A DNA stretch of 55,597 nucleotides from Candidatus Tayloriibacteriota bacterium (GCA_028286665.1 JAQBRD010000003.1:1-55597); one strand, 5' to 3'; counted from the stretch's first letter, positions 18,804 through 29,641 are shown. Notes: generated by a model from the sequence alone, not told the origin. Made by a program: numbers and translations.

Positions 18804-20897
18804 ATGAACCCAGAAAACAACAACAATCCAGGACCGTCAGTACCTCCAGCCAATCCCCAGGGCGCTCCTGGAGCAGGAAACCCTTCATCAGGGCCTATGT
18901 CTTCATTCTCATCGACCGCACCAGGCCACAGCCATAGCGGGCATTCGCACGGACCCGTAGGAAATACGATGGTTCGACGCGAAGGAATGACGAATTCCCG
19001 AGGCGGCGGACGAGGCGGCAGCCGAGGAGGATCGAGAGGCGGTCCCGGCGGAGGATCCCGAGGCGGGCCAAGCGCAGGCGGCTCGCGAGGCGGCGGCGGA
19101 CGCGACCGAGGAGGACGCGGCGGCGGACGAGGATCTTTCGGTCCGCGACCGGAAGAAACGCAGGTCCACAAGAAAGTAGAGGACACCATTCCTCCGCTCG
19201 CTCCCGACTCTATCCGCATCATCCCGCTCGGAGGCGTGGAGGAAATCGGAAAGAACATGACGTCGATCGAATACGGCGATGACATCATCGTCATCGATAT
19301 CGGCTTCCAATTCAAGGACGAGAACACTCCCGGCATCGACTATATCCTTCCGAATACGAAATACCTCGAGGAACGGAAGAATAAGGTCCGAGCAGTCATC
19401 ATCACCCACGGACACCTCGACCATACCGGAGGCATCCCATACATCATGCCGCGCATCGGCAATCCGCCTTTGTATACCCGACTGCTCACCTCAGTCATGA
19501 TCAAGAAGCGCCAGGAGGAATTTCTCGGAGAAGCTCCGCTCGATATCCGCGTCGTCGAAAAGGACGAAACGCTCACGATCGGCAAGCTCAGGGTGAAATT
19601 CTTCGCAGTGACCCACACCATTCCTGACGCGATGGGAATCATCATCCAGACCCCGCACGGATCCATCGTCCACACCGGCGACCTCAAGCTCGACCATGTC
19701 GACGGAGTCCCGACCGACGAAGAGGTCGCGGAATACGACAAGAAATTCAAGAACGAGAACGTGCTCATGCTCATGGCAGACTCGACCAACGTCGAGAACC
19801 CAGGCTTCTCTATTCCAGAAAAGACCGTCCACAAGAACATCGAAGCGATCATCAAGAACACCGAAGGCCGCCTCATCGTGAGCACCTTCTCGTCCCTCAT
19901 GGAACGAATGATCAAGATCATCGAATTCTCGGAAAAGTACGGCAAGAAAGTCGTCGTCGAAGGACGCAGCATGAAGAACAACATCGAGATCTGCAAGCAC
20001 ATCGGCTTGCTGAAACCGAAGAAAGACACGCTCATCCTCGCTGAAGACATGGAGCGATATCCTCCGGAACGGATCGTCATCCTCGCCACCGGAGCCCAGG
20101 GAGACGAATTCGGCGCGCTCATGCGCATGTCGAACAAGACCCACAAGTACATCAAGATCACCAAGCGCGACACGGTGCTCCTCTCTTCATCGATCGTCCC
20201 AGGCAACGAACGGCCGGTGCAGCGGCTCAAGGACAACCTTTCGCGACAGGGCGCGCACATCCTCCACTACCGAACCTCCGAGGTTCACTCATCGGGACAT
20301 GCGAATCGAGATGAAACGATGTGGATTCACAAGAAAATCCATCCGAAATTCTTCATGCCAGTCCACGGATACCACTACATGCTCCGCGTCCACGGCGAGA
20401 TCGCGAAGGAGGCAAACGGACTCACCGAGAACGACGTCATCATTCCTGATAACGGCTCGCTCGTCGAAATCCAGCACCTCTCGAGCGCGAATTCCGCAGA
20501 CGTGAAGATCGTGAAGCTCAAGGAGAAGGCTCCGAACGGCGTCGTCCTCGTCGACGGATTCTCAGTCGGAGACATCCAGGACGTGGTCATGCGGGACCGC
20601 CAGATGCTCGCGCAGGACGGAATCTTCATCGTCTTCGCAATCATCGATGCGCGCACCGGCAAGCTGAAGAAATCTCCGGACATCATCTCGCGAGGCTTCG
20701 TCTATCTCCGAGAATCGCAGGAGCTCCTCCACGGAGCCCGCATCATCATCAAGAGCACGATCGATGAAACGACGCGCAACATGAATCCGATCGATATGGA
20801 CTACATCAAGGACACCGTGACCGAGAACGTCAGCAAGTATCTTCTCCAGAAGACTGCGAAGCGTCCGATCGTCATTCCGGTGCTCCTCACGGTCTAA
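18804..20897 (+). CDS. rnj: Ribonuclease J with RGG-rich N-terminal extension
   Basis: ITHGHLDHTGGIPYI metallo-beta-lactamase motif, MADSTNVENPGFS, SSSIVPGNE, HSSGHA. Confidence 0.95.
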   Translation: MNPENNNNPGPSVPPANPQGAPGAGNPSSGPMSSFSSTAPGHSHSGHSHGPVGNTMVRREGMTNSRGGGRGGSRGGSRGGPGGGSRGGPSAGGSRGGGGRDRGGRGGGRGSFGPRPEETQVHKKVEDTIPPLAPDSIRIIPLGGVEEIGKNMTSIEYGDDIIVIDIGFQFKDENTPGIDYILPNTKYLEERKNKVRAVIITHGHLDHTGGIPYIMPRIGNPPLYTRLLTSVMIKKRQEEFLGEAPLDIRVVEKDETLTIGKLRVKFFAVTHTIPDAMGIIIQTPHGSIVHTGDLKLDHVDGVPTDEEVAEYDKKFKNENVLMLMADSTNVENPGFSIPEKTVHKNIEAIIKNTEGRLIVSTFSSLMERMIKIIEFSEKYGKKVVVEGRSMKNNIEICKHIGLLKPKKDTLILAEDMERYPPERIVILATGAQGDEFGALMRMSNKTHKYIKITKRDTVLLSSSIVPGNERPVQRLKDNLSRQGAHILHYRTSEVHSSGHANRDETMWIHKKIHPKFFMPVHGYHYMLRVHGEIAKEANGLTENDVIIPDNGSLVEIQHLSSANSADVKIVKLKEKAPNGVVLVDGFSVGDIQDVVMRDRQMLAQDGIFIVFAIIDARTGKLKKSPDIISRGFVYLRESQELLHGARIIIKSTIDETTRNMNPIDMDYIKDTVTENVSKYLLQKTAKRPIVIPVLLTV

Positions 20898-20916
20898 CGA
20901 CCGCAGCGAGCAGAAC

Positions 20917-20942
20917 AAAAAAGCCCCTTCGGGGGCTTTTTT
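20917..20942 (+). terminator. Intrinsic terminator after rnj
   Basis: AAAAAAGCCCCTTCGGGGGCTTTTTT. Confidence 0.9.
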
Positions 20943-20958
20943 CGTTATTTGCGCTGAA

Positions 20959-21534
20959 TTATTTCTGATACATGAGCTCGATGAGCTTCTGCTCAATCGC
21001 CGGCAGCTCGTCAGGATGCTTCACTTCGAAGAAATGGTCGAATTCGTCGGGAGACGGCAGCTGAAACACCCCGTTCTGCCGATCAAGGACTTCTTCGAAC
21101 GATCTGGAAAGGTTGAGGACGTCCTTGCTGCGGTCGGATGCCGCGATGCGCTCGCGCAGCAGGCTTTCGGGATAATTGAAATAGACTCCGATGAGCGCAT
21201 ATGAATGTTTCCTGACCATGGCCGCAGTATCGCTACGCATCCTTTCAATGAGATTGCCATTGCAGAGCACGAGATTCAGACCGCCCTTGAGAGCGTACGC
21301 GATCATGTCGCGGAACAGGATGAATTTGAGCTTCGGATCGGCGATGTCTTCATTGGTCTTCAGCTTGTCGAGCGCCTTGAGCTTCGGGAAATTATTCCCG
21401 AGAAAAGCCGCTATCGGATCCGCTTCGAGTATCTCGAAGTTCGGCAGCTCCTTCGCGAGGCGCCTTGCGAACGTCGTCTTGCCGCTATGCGTCTTGCCGA
21501 CCGTCATGATGGCGTATTTCTGATCTGATTTCAT
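20959..21534 (-). CDS. P-loop kinase/ATPase (AAA-type nucleotide or RNA kinase-like)
   Basis: IMTVGKTHSGKTTFARRLAKEL Walker A; start set at MKSDQK. Confidence 0.75.
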   Translation of the reverse strand: MKSDQKYAIMTVGKTHSGKTTFARRLAKELPNFEILEADPIAAFLGNNFPKLKALDKLKTNEDIADPKLKFILFRDMIAYALKGGLNLVLCNGNLIERMRSDTAAMVRKHSYALIGVYFNYPESLLRERIAASDRSKDVLNLSRSFEEVLDRQNGVFQLPSPDEFDHFFEVKHPDELPAIEQKLIELMYQK

Positions 21535-21601
21535 GGGAATATGATAGCACATAGGAAATCGGGACGGAGCGTGTGATATAATGATCGGCAAACCAACGCA
21601 T

Positions 21602-22777
21602 ATGCGCCATCACGGACGTATCACACTTCATAGCCACATCCTCTACACTATCCTGGTGATCGGTTTCATCTATACGCTCCACTTCACGCTGCCGATCTAT
21701 ATCGCATCGAGCTTCCTCGGCTCATTCACGAGCGAAAGCACCGTCGGCCTCATCTACGCGTTCGGATCTGCGATGACGATCGTCGGCTTCCTGCTCATCA
21801 ACGGCATCCTCTCGCGCTTCGGGAACAAGAACACCTCGCTCTGGCTCATCATCATCCAAGGATTCCTGACCTACGGAATCATGACGACGGAGTCATTCAA
21901 GCTCCTCGCGACATTTTTCATCATCCAGACCGCGATCGTTGCGATGATCGGCTTCAATCTGGACATCTTCATAGAGGCATATTCTGATGTGCAGCATATC
22001 GGCAGCATCCGCGGACTCTACCTGACCGTAACCAACGTCGCATGGATCCTCGCGCCGCTCCTCGGTGGCGCCATCGTCGATGGAAATCACTATCAGCGCG
22101 TATACATGGCGGCTTTCGGCCTGCTCTTCGTGCTCTACTATATCGTCCATAAGAATTTCAACCGATTCCACGATCCGAAGTATCCGCATATCACAATAAT
22201 GAACACGCTGCGGCATATCGCGAAGAATCACGATATATCGAAGATATTCATCGCGAACATCATCCTGCAATCTTTCTATGCATGGATGACGATCTATACG
22301 CCGATATACCTGAATACCGTCATCGGACTCTCATGGCAGAGCATCGGCGTGATCTTCACCGTCATGCTTATTCCCTTCGTCATATTCCAGCTGCCAGCGG
22401 GCAAGCTCGCCGATCGAAAATGGGGCGAGAAAGAGCTCATGACGCTCGGCTTCATCATCGTAGGCCTCTCGACATTCTTCATCTCCTATATCCACAGCTC
22501 GAATATCGTCATCTGGGCAGGCATTCTCTTCATCACGCGAATCGGCGCGAGCGTCGCCGAAGTCATGATCGAAACGTATTTCTTCAAGAAAGTCGACAAG
22601 CGCGAATCGAATGTCCTGAGCATCTTCAGGATCACGCGCCCGATCGCCTACTTCATCGCGCCGATCATCACCGGCATCGGCATGATCTACACTTCATATG
22701 CAGGACTCTTCATGATCCTCGGCATCGTCGTGCTCTGCGGGCTCTTCTTCACGCTGACGATCAAGGATACGAATTAA
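21602..22777 (+). CDS. MFS transporter
   Basis: 12-TM pattern, AGKLADRKWGEK loop; start could also be ATG 21581. Confidence 0.88.
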   Translation: MRHHGRITLHSHILYTILVIGFIYTLHFTLPIYIASSFLGSFTSESTVGLIYAFGSAMTIVGFLLINGILSRFGNKNTSLWLIIIQGFLTYGIMTTESFKLLATFFIIQTAIVAMIGFNLDIFIEAYSDVQHIGSIRGLYLTVTNVAWILAPLLGGAIVDGNHYQRVYMAAFGLLFVLYYIVHKNFNRFHDPKYPHITIMNTLRHIAKNHDISKIFIANIILQSFYAWMTIYTPIYLNTVIGLSWQSIGVIFTVMLIPFVIFQLPAGKLADRKWGEKELMTLGFIIVGLSTFFISYIHSSNIVIWAGILFITRIGASVAEVMIETYFFKKVDKRESNVLSIFRITRPIAYFIAPIITGIGMIYTSYAGLFMILGIVVLCGLFFTLTIKDTN

Positions 22778-23025
22778 AAACCGGGATATTTCTTCTCTTT
22801 GAGATATACGGAGACCTGCTCGCGGTCAGAATCAGCAAGGATTTCGCCATCGATGTCGAGAGTCGGGGTCTTCTTCTGGCCTGACTTCGCGACGAGTTCG
22901 TCGAAATATGCAGGATTGCCAAGCACCTCCCGTTCCTCATATTTGACGCCTTTCTCAGCGAAGAGGTCGAGTACGCCCTTGCACCATGGGCAGCCTTTTT
23001 TCGTGTATAGAATGATGTTGTTCAT
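22774..23025 (-). CDS. Glutaredoxin family protein
   Basis: MNNIILYTKKGCPWCKGVLDLFAEKGV...TPTLDIDGEIL. Confidence 0.9.
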   Translation of the reverse strand: MNNIILYTKKGCPWCKGVLDLFAEKGVKYEEREVLGNPAYFDELVAKSGQKKTPTLDIDGEILADSDREQVSVYLKEKKYPGF

Positions 23026-23098
23026 ATAAGTTTTTATGAAAGCATTGTATATCTTCTGAAGCCGGCAAGCCAGGCATTCCGTTTCATAAAATAGTTTA

Positions 23099-23130
23099 GC
23101 CGCCGCGCAATCGTGCGCGGCGGCTTTTTT
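23099..23130 (+). terminator. Intrinsic terminator
   Basis: GCCGCCGCGCaatcGTGCGCGGCGGCTTTTTT. Confidence 0.7.
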
Positions 23131-23142
23131 CATCAAGACAGA

Positions 23143-23460
23143 TCAGGCGATAGTGAAGCGGAGCGGCTCAGCGGCAGGATCGAGATTGATAGCCTTCTGA
23201 ACCATTTCACTCCACGTACAGGTGAAGCTGACTTTCTTGCGGTTACTGCAGCGCGGAATTTCGTTCAGGTTGCAGAACAGGCGGCAAAGCCTCTCCCGCA
23301 ATTGCTTTTTGAAATTCCGAAGGATCTTGTTGAGGAATTCCAACGTCGCGACAGTTGCTGTCGAAGCAAGCTTCAAAGTTGAACGTGCATTGGGATTACT
23401 ACGAGACTGACGCGGATTGCGTGCTGAATCGTGCGGGATATGGTGACTAATCGAACGCAT
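23143..23460 (-). CDS. Small Arg/Cys-containing hypothetical protein
   Basis: 105 aa ORF, not overlapped by a better ORF; CRLFCNLNEIPRC...C spacing. Confidence 0.45.
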   Translation of the reverse strand: MRSISHHIPHDSARNPRQSRSNPNARSTLKLASTATVATLEFLNKILRNFKKQLRERLCRLFCNLNEIPRCSNRKKVSFTCTWSEMVQKAINLDPAAEPLRFTIA

Positions 23461-23604
23461 TTGTTATTGCTCCAATTTCTTCTACGTTGTTTACGGTTTT
23501 CTATTTTTACGAAAAAGAACCAACATCTATTGGTCCGGAATAAAATACTACAACACAAGCATTAAATATGCAATTGCGACTTATGCACATGGCGGCTATA
23601 ATGA

Positions 23605-25041
<1,437 letters not shown>

Positions 25042-25065
25042 CTAAAAAGTAGCGGACAAAAAAAT

Positions 25066-25107
25066 AAATAAGGAACGGGCGACCTTCAGGTCGCCCGTTC
25101 CTTATTT
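25066..25107. terminator. Strong terminator hairpin after eno
   Basis: AAATAAGGAACGGGCGACC TTCA GGTCGCCCGTTCCTTATTT (19-bp stem). Confidence 0.85.
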
Positions 25108-25173
25108 CAAGGATAATTTTCCAAAAGAAAAAGCCATGCGTATTGCATGGCCGGAGCTTGAAGCTCCTAATGA

Positions 25174-25365
25174 CTATTCAGTGACAGCCGCTTTGGCGTG
25201 CTTTGCGGCAGACATGCGCTCGAGATAAACTCCGAGCAGCAGTCCGATCGACAAAGCGCTGATGATCATCGAGATATTGCTATGCTTGATGATTCCACCC
25301 ATCAGAAAGACTGCCAGAAGAATGAGTGCGCAGATAGGACCTAATGTATTTTCGATGAAGTTCAT
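25174..25365 (-). CDS. Small two-TM membrane protein
   Basis: MNFIENTLGPICALILLAVFLMGGIIKHSNISMIISALSIGLLLGVYLERM; GAGGAAAA-type RBS upstream. Confidence 0.6.
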   Translation of the reverse strand: MNFIENTLGPICALILLAVFLMGGIIKHSNISMIISALSIGLLLGVYLERMSAAKHAKAAVTE

Positions 25366-25410
25366 GATATTTTCCTCGTAGTTTTCACTCTGCAGCTGTT
25401 GATTTGTTGA

Positions 25411-25451
25411 GCTGCATGTTCCAATGCACGATATGCCCTGGAACATGCAGC
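25411..25451 (-). promoter_or_regulatory. 5' leader hairpin with mutually exclusive alternative stem
   Basis: 12-bp perfect stem GCTGCATGTTCC/GGAACATGCAGC; its 3' arm can instead pair as GCAGCT with AGCTGC just downstream. Confidence 0.5.
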
Positions 25452-25486
25452 CAACTGAGGAATTCAATGAATCTTATCTGTTATTA

Positions 25487-25515
25487 TTATACCAGATTTA
25501 TATACTATGTCAAAT
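25487..25515 (-). promoter_or_regulatory. sigma70-type promoter for the small membrane protein
   Basis: minus strand TTGACA-16 nt-TATAAT (tttgACAtagtatataaatctggTATAAT). Confidence 0.6.
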
Positions 25516-25784
25516 ACTCGCAAATAACTAAGAGTTATGATGCTTATGAATACGGTAACACAAAGAATTGCTTTCATAGTATTTTCAATCTGAACTTGTT
25601 TCACTGCAGTTATGACCTCCCTCTCACCGCGTAGTGACGAGAGAAATCCCTTTCTGCAGCTAACGCCTGCCCGCACAGTATCATATGGATATTCGCAGAG
25701 CAAGATGATGACTCATGGAAATATCAGCTCATAAAAAAGGACAAGGCGACCATTGCTGGCCGCCTGTTTTGAAAAGAACACTGA

Positions 25785-26600
25785 TTATAGACTGGATGTG
25801 TTCAGCACGACTGTATTCAGTACGTTGATAGTCACCCCCAATGGAAGACTCGGAGCGTACCGATCGAGCTGCAGATCATCCTGGCCTCGGATTCCATCAG
25901 GAAGGATCCCGATAGCATACGACAGCTGAACCGGATCAGCCGCAGTTTCAAGCACATCCGCCTTGATTCTCAAGATCCTTGATGAATTATGAGGTACGGC
26001 ATAGTGGAAGCCTGAGATATTCAGGAAGTAATTCAATCCTTCTTTCGCGACAGTGCCCGAGTTGAGTTCCTGCGAAGCAAGAATGCTGCCCGCATCATCA
26101 GTCACGTAGAATATCTTGAACACCTTCCTGTAAACATCCGGGTTCTGTCCGAGATCGATCCTGATTCGCTGAAGATCCATGTCTGAATCCGCAGCCCTTG
26201 CAACCAGCGACATGAGCGTCGCATTAGTCTGATTTTTTCGAATCTCGACGGCATTCGTCTGATTCGGATCAAGCTTCACGAAGAGAGGCGTCGGATCTTT
26301 CCTAAGTCTGAAGAATGCCGATGTCGGGTACTCCGCTTTGGAAAAGCTGCCCACGATTTCCTTCAGCACCGTCGAATCTGTCGGCGTCACTGATCCCATC
26401 GTACTCCAGCCCTTGAGATCGCTCGATATCTCGACCGCATAATGCATGTCTGCTTCTATCGTTCCAGTCATGTACACGAGCGTGGTATTCAAAATATCCA
26501 CCATCGTGTATCCGCTTATCTGAGGAGCAGCCGCTTGGACTGAATGCCTCAAGAAAAGAACTGCCAACGCGCAGAGCAAACCGCCGATTTTTGTTTTCAT
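25785..26600 (-). CDS. Secreted/extracytoplasmic hypothetical protein
   Basis: Signal peptide MKTKIGGLLCALAVLFLRHSVQA, 271 aa. Confidence 0.7.
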   Translation of the reverse strand: MKTKIGGLLCALAVLFLRHSVQAAAPQISGYTMVDILNTTLVYMTGTIEADMHYAVEISSDLKGWSTMGSVTPTDSTVLKEIVGSFSKAEYPTSAFFRLRKDPTPLFVKLDPNQTNAVEIRKNQTNATLMSLVARAADSDMDLQRIRIDLGQNPDVYRKVFKIFYVTDDAGSILASQELNSGTVAKEGLNYFLNISGFHYAVPHNSSRILRIKADVLETAADPVQLSYAIGILPDGIRGQDDLQLDRYAPSLPLGVTINVLNTVVLNTSSL

Positions 26601-26663
26601 TTATTCTAATCGAATTTTCAAAGAGTTAAGCGGGCAGAATGCCAGCTTTGTCACTCGGTGTAT

Positions 26664-26692
26664 ATTATAGCACACAATATACACCTGGTCAA
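26664..26692 (-). promoter_or_regulatory. sigma70-type promoter with overlapping 10-bp inverted repeat
   Basis: minus strand TTGACC-17-TATAAT; perfect inverted repeat GGTGTATATT/AATATACACC at 26657-26685. Confidence 0.65.
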
Positions 26693-26776
26693 TTATCATA
26701 CGCAGCTCGAAATAAGGCTGTGCAATTGGCGTATTACGCGATGACGTGTATGGTATCCGTCGATACAAAGAACGAG

Positions 26777-26800
26777 GCGACCTGTGAGGTCGCCCGTTTT
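26777..26800. terminator. Terminator-like hairpin
   Basis: GGCGACCtgtgAGGTCGCC then CGTTTTGC. Confidence 0.45.
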
Positions 26801-26834
26801 GCATTTATTTCACACATCGTCAGATGACGATTGG

Positions 26835-27452
26835 TCATGCTGGATTCTTCTCGAATAAGCGCGGGATAACCCGATACATATCGAGACGTGCTTCATAGAA
26901 AGGAGCTACAGAATCATCGACCTGAAATCCCGAGAACATCTCGGCATGATTCCATTGGCCAGAATCGAGAGCGGCATGCTTTTCAAGATAATACCTGAAC
27001 GCAAGAAGCTCAGCTGTGCCGCACCACCCTGGAGCCTTGAGGATGAGGGCGGGCATGCCTGAAAATTCCCGCAATCGGGATATGACGCTCATCGCGCGAA
27101 GCGGCGGAGTCATCGTCCGAACCTTACGCATGTATACGCCGCCTGATTCTCGAACTTCTTTGGACACAGTATTTTCCCCGAAATACATGGTGTCGAAAAA
27201 CCAGAGAAATTCTGAATGATCGTCGACCTTGCTGTAATCTCCGAACTTGAGGTTACCCGTCTGCAATTCGCCTGCTGCCATATCCTCAAATCCCTTGCTT
27301 TCAGGATAGAGTGCGCGGGCAAGCCTTAGGGATTCGGCGAATTCGTCTGCTGCATATGCGCTCAATATCAAGAGCGCTTGAAGATCGGCGACTGAAAGCC
27401 CCGACCAATTCAGATTAGTGATCTGCTGTGCAATTTGTATATATTTGTTCAT
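26835..27452 (-). CDS. Hypothetical protein
   Basis: ORF open to 27539 but a TTGACA-17-TATAAA promoter at 27466-27494 places the start at MNKYIQ (27452). Confidence 0.6.
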   Translation of the reverse strand: MNKYIQIAQQITNLNWSGLSVADLQALLILSAYAADEFAESLRLARALYPESKGFEDMAAGELQTGNLKFGDYSKVDDHSEFLWFFDTMYFGENTVSKEVRESGGVYMRKVRTMTPPLRAMSVISRLREFSGMPALILKAPGWCGTAELLAFRYYLEKHAALDSGQWNHAEMFSGFQVDDSVAPFYEARLDMYRVIPRLFEKNPA

Positions 27453-27465
27453 AACATCTGAATCA

Positions 27466-27494
27466 TTTATATAAAACAAAACACTGGGTGTCAA
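27466..27494 (-). promoter_or_regulatory. sigma70-type promoter
   Basis: minus strand TTGACA cccagtgttttgtttta TATAAA, 17-nt spacer. Confidence 0.65.
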
Positions 27495-27562
27495 TCTATT
27501 CATGACAATAGAAAATTGCGAAGCCCGAAGACTTCGCAATTAACACAGAGACAGTTCAATCC

Positions 27563-28147
27563 TTATTTTTCTTTGACGATCGACTGAACTTCTCCGACAG
27601 CCTCCCCGCTTACTAATTTTTTGGCAAGAGGCTTGCCGAGAGAACCCAAGACTACGAGAGAATCGGATTCAATTCCCGCGATGACAGTTTCGGCTACGTC
27701 CGGAACATTCCGGAGATCTACCTTGACCGTCACAGGATTCGGAGCTTGTTCCAAAAAACCCTGATTGATGTCCGAGAAGGTGGCCGCTCCGTCGATGATG
27801 AAAGCCGAAGCGATCATCATGCCCTTTTTGAAAAGGTACGCGACCGGAACATGGCCCGCAGCTACTGCAGTTCCTTCGAAGGTGACAGTGAGAGAAGGAA
27901 CGACCACATATCCATTTTTAACCAGGACATCTGCTATCAGGACCGTGACCATATCTGCCTCGTTCCCATTCTGTCCAGACGAAACTGCGATCAGCTGCGC
28001 CGGAGGAGTAGCAGCATCTACCGCAAGGGTAAGCGACGCTTTCTGGGGCTTTGCGGAGTTCTGAGCTTTGCCTGCAGTTTGAGCTGACACATAACCAGCC
28101 TGAGCAAGACAGAGGACCAGCAGACCGACAATAAACATGGATTTCAT
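27563..28147 (-). CDS. Secreted hypothetical protein
   Basis: Signal peptide MKSMFIVGLLVLCLAQAGYVSA, 194 aa. Confidence 0.7.
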   Translation of the reverse strand: MKSMFIVGLLVLCLAQAGYVSAQTAGKAQNSAKPQKASLTLAVDAATPPAQLIAVSSGQNGNEADMVTVLIADVLVKNGYVVVPSLTVTFEGTAVAAGHVPVAYLFKKGMMIASAFIIDGAATFSDINQGFLEQAPNPVTVKVDLRNVPDVAETVIAGIESDSLVVLGSLGKPLAKKLVSGEAVGEVQSIVKEK

Positions 28148-28222
28148 AGAATAGTTCAGTGGATTTTCAAAGAGACCGGCGGACGTCGTGCCCGCTTGGA
28201 TGCTTTCGATAATTCCTTTAAT

Positions 28223-28251
28223 ATTATAGCATATAATATATGTATAGTCAA
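28223..28251 (-). promoter_or_regulatory. sigma70-type promoter overlapping ATATTATA-GCA-TATAATAT palindrome
   Basis: minus strand TTGACT-17-TATAAT with TG extended -10 (TGCTATAAT). Confidence 0.7.
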
Positions 28252-28295
28252 TTCTCGTAAACCGCCTAAAATAACGCTATACTTGTAGCCACATT

Positions 28296-29588
28296 ATGAA
28301 AAAAGAACTCAAAATCAGCGAGCTTCCCTCGCACCTCGAAGAAACCATGCAGCTTTCAGGCTTTGTGCATTCGAGCCGAAACCAGGGCAAAGTCGGGTTT
28401 ATTACGCTCCGCAATATCAGCGGCATGGTTCAATGCGTCTTCATCGGCGAAGCTCTCATCACCGAGTTGAAAAAGATAACGACCGAATCCTACATTCGAG
28501 TCGAGGGCAAACTCGTCGCAGCGAAACAAGCTCCCGGAGGCATCGAGATCCAAGTCGTGTCGGTCACTGTCCTCGGCGCAGCAGCTCCTGAACTCCCTAT
28601 CCCGGTCGTCACGATCAAGGGCGGCGAAGAGACAGAGGCGCCGGTCCGTTTCGATTACCGATGGATCGACCTCCGCAAGCCGGAGAAGACGCAGATCTTC
28701 AAAGTCTGGACCTCGTTCGAGAAAGGCCTCCGAAATTATTGGTATGCGAATGACTACATGCAGGTGTATCCTCCCGCATTCATGAACACTCCGTCTGAAA
28801 CAGGAGCGGAAGTCTTCGAAGTGAATTATTTCGATCGAAAGGCATATCTCGCCCAGTCCCCTCAGTTCTACAAGCAGATGGCGATGGCGTCAGGCTTCAA
28901 CCGAGTATTCATGGTCGCTCCCGTATTCCGCGCAGAACTCTCCTTCACCACGCGACACCTTACTGAATTCACCGGATTCGACTTCGAAATTTCAAATATC
29001 GAAAGCCATCACGATGTCATGGATGAAGAAGAAGGCGCGCTTGTTGCTGCTTTCACCCAGCTCAAATCAGACTTCCCTGATCTCAACATCGAAATTCCCG
29101 CTCGACCATTCCCGCGCGTCACCATGCTCGATGCGAAGAAGATCCTCACAGCCGAAGGCGTCGCGAGCGGCGAAGAGCACGATCTCTCGCCTGAAGAAGA
29201 GCGCGGCATTTGCGACTACGTGAAGAAGACGCAGAATCACGATTTCGTATTCATCACCGACTACCACAAGTCGAAGAGCGCTTTCTATCACATGCGCCAC
29301 GCTGACAACCCAGACCGATCGAAGCGAGCCGACCTCCTCTACCGAGGCATCGAGATCACCACGCTCGCGCAGCGAGAACACCGCATCGAGATCCTCGAGA
29401 AGCAGGCGATCGAAAAAGGCATGTCGCTCGAGTCACTGAAGGATTATCTGAACTTCTTCCGATACGGCTGCCCTCCGCACGGCGGCGCAGGACTCGGCCC
29501 GGCTCGAATCATCATGAAGATCCTCGACCTCCCGAACGTCCGCGAAGCGACATATCTCCCTCGAGACGTGAAGCGGCTTAATCCATAA
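28296..29588 (+). CDS. aspS: Aspartyl-tRNA synthetase, archaeal-type/nondiscriminating-like (no GAD insertion)
   Basis: Class II aaRS motifs: FMNTPSETGAEVFEVNYFDRKAYLAQSPQFYKQ, VAPVFRAE, GGAGLGPARIIM. Confidence 0.9.
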   Translation: MKKELKISELPSHLEETMQLSGFVHSSRNQGKVGFITLRNISGMVQCVFIGEALITELKKITTESYIRVEGKLVAAKQAPGGIEIQVVSVTVLGAAAPELPIPVVTIKGGEETEAPVRFDYRWIDLRKPEKTQIFKVWTSFEKGLRNYWYANDYMQVYPPAFMNTPSETGAEVFEVNYFDRKAYLAQSPQFYKQMAMASGFNRVFMVAPVFRAELSFTTRHLTEFTGFDFEISNIESHHDVMDEEEGALVAAFTQLKSDFPDLNIEIPARPFPRVTMLDAKKILTAEGVASGEEHDLSPEEERGICDYVKKTQNHDFVFITDYHKSKSAFYHMRHADNPDRSKRADLLYRGIEITTLAQREHRIEILEKQAIEKGMSLESLKDYLNFFRYGCPPHGGAGLGPARIIMKILDLPNVREATYLPRDVKRLNP

Positions 29589-29641
29589 TAATTCCTGGCG
29601 CTTGTCGCGCATTTTCGCTGCGACTGCGCCGCACAAACCCT

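Noticed and set aside
19340-20260. 306-aa minus-strand ORF inside rnj
   Set aside because: Antisense shadow of the metallo-beta-lactamase core of RNase J.
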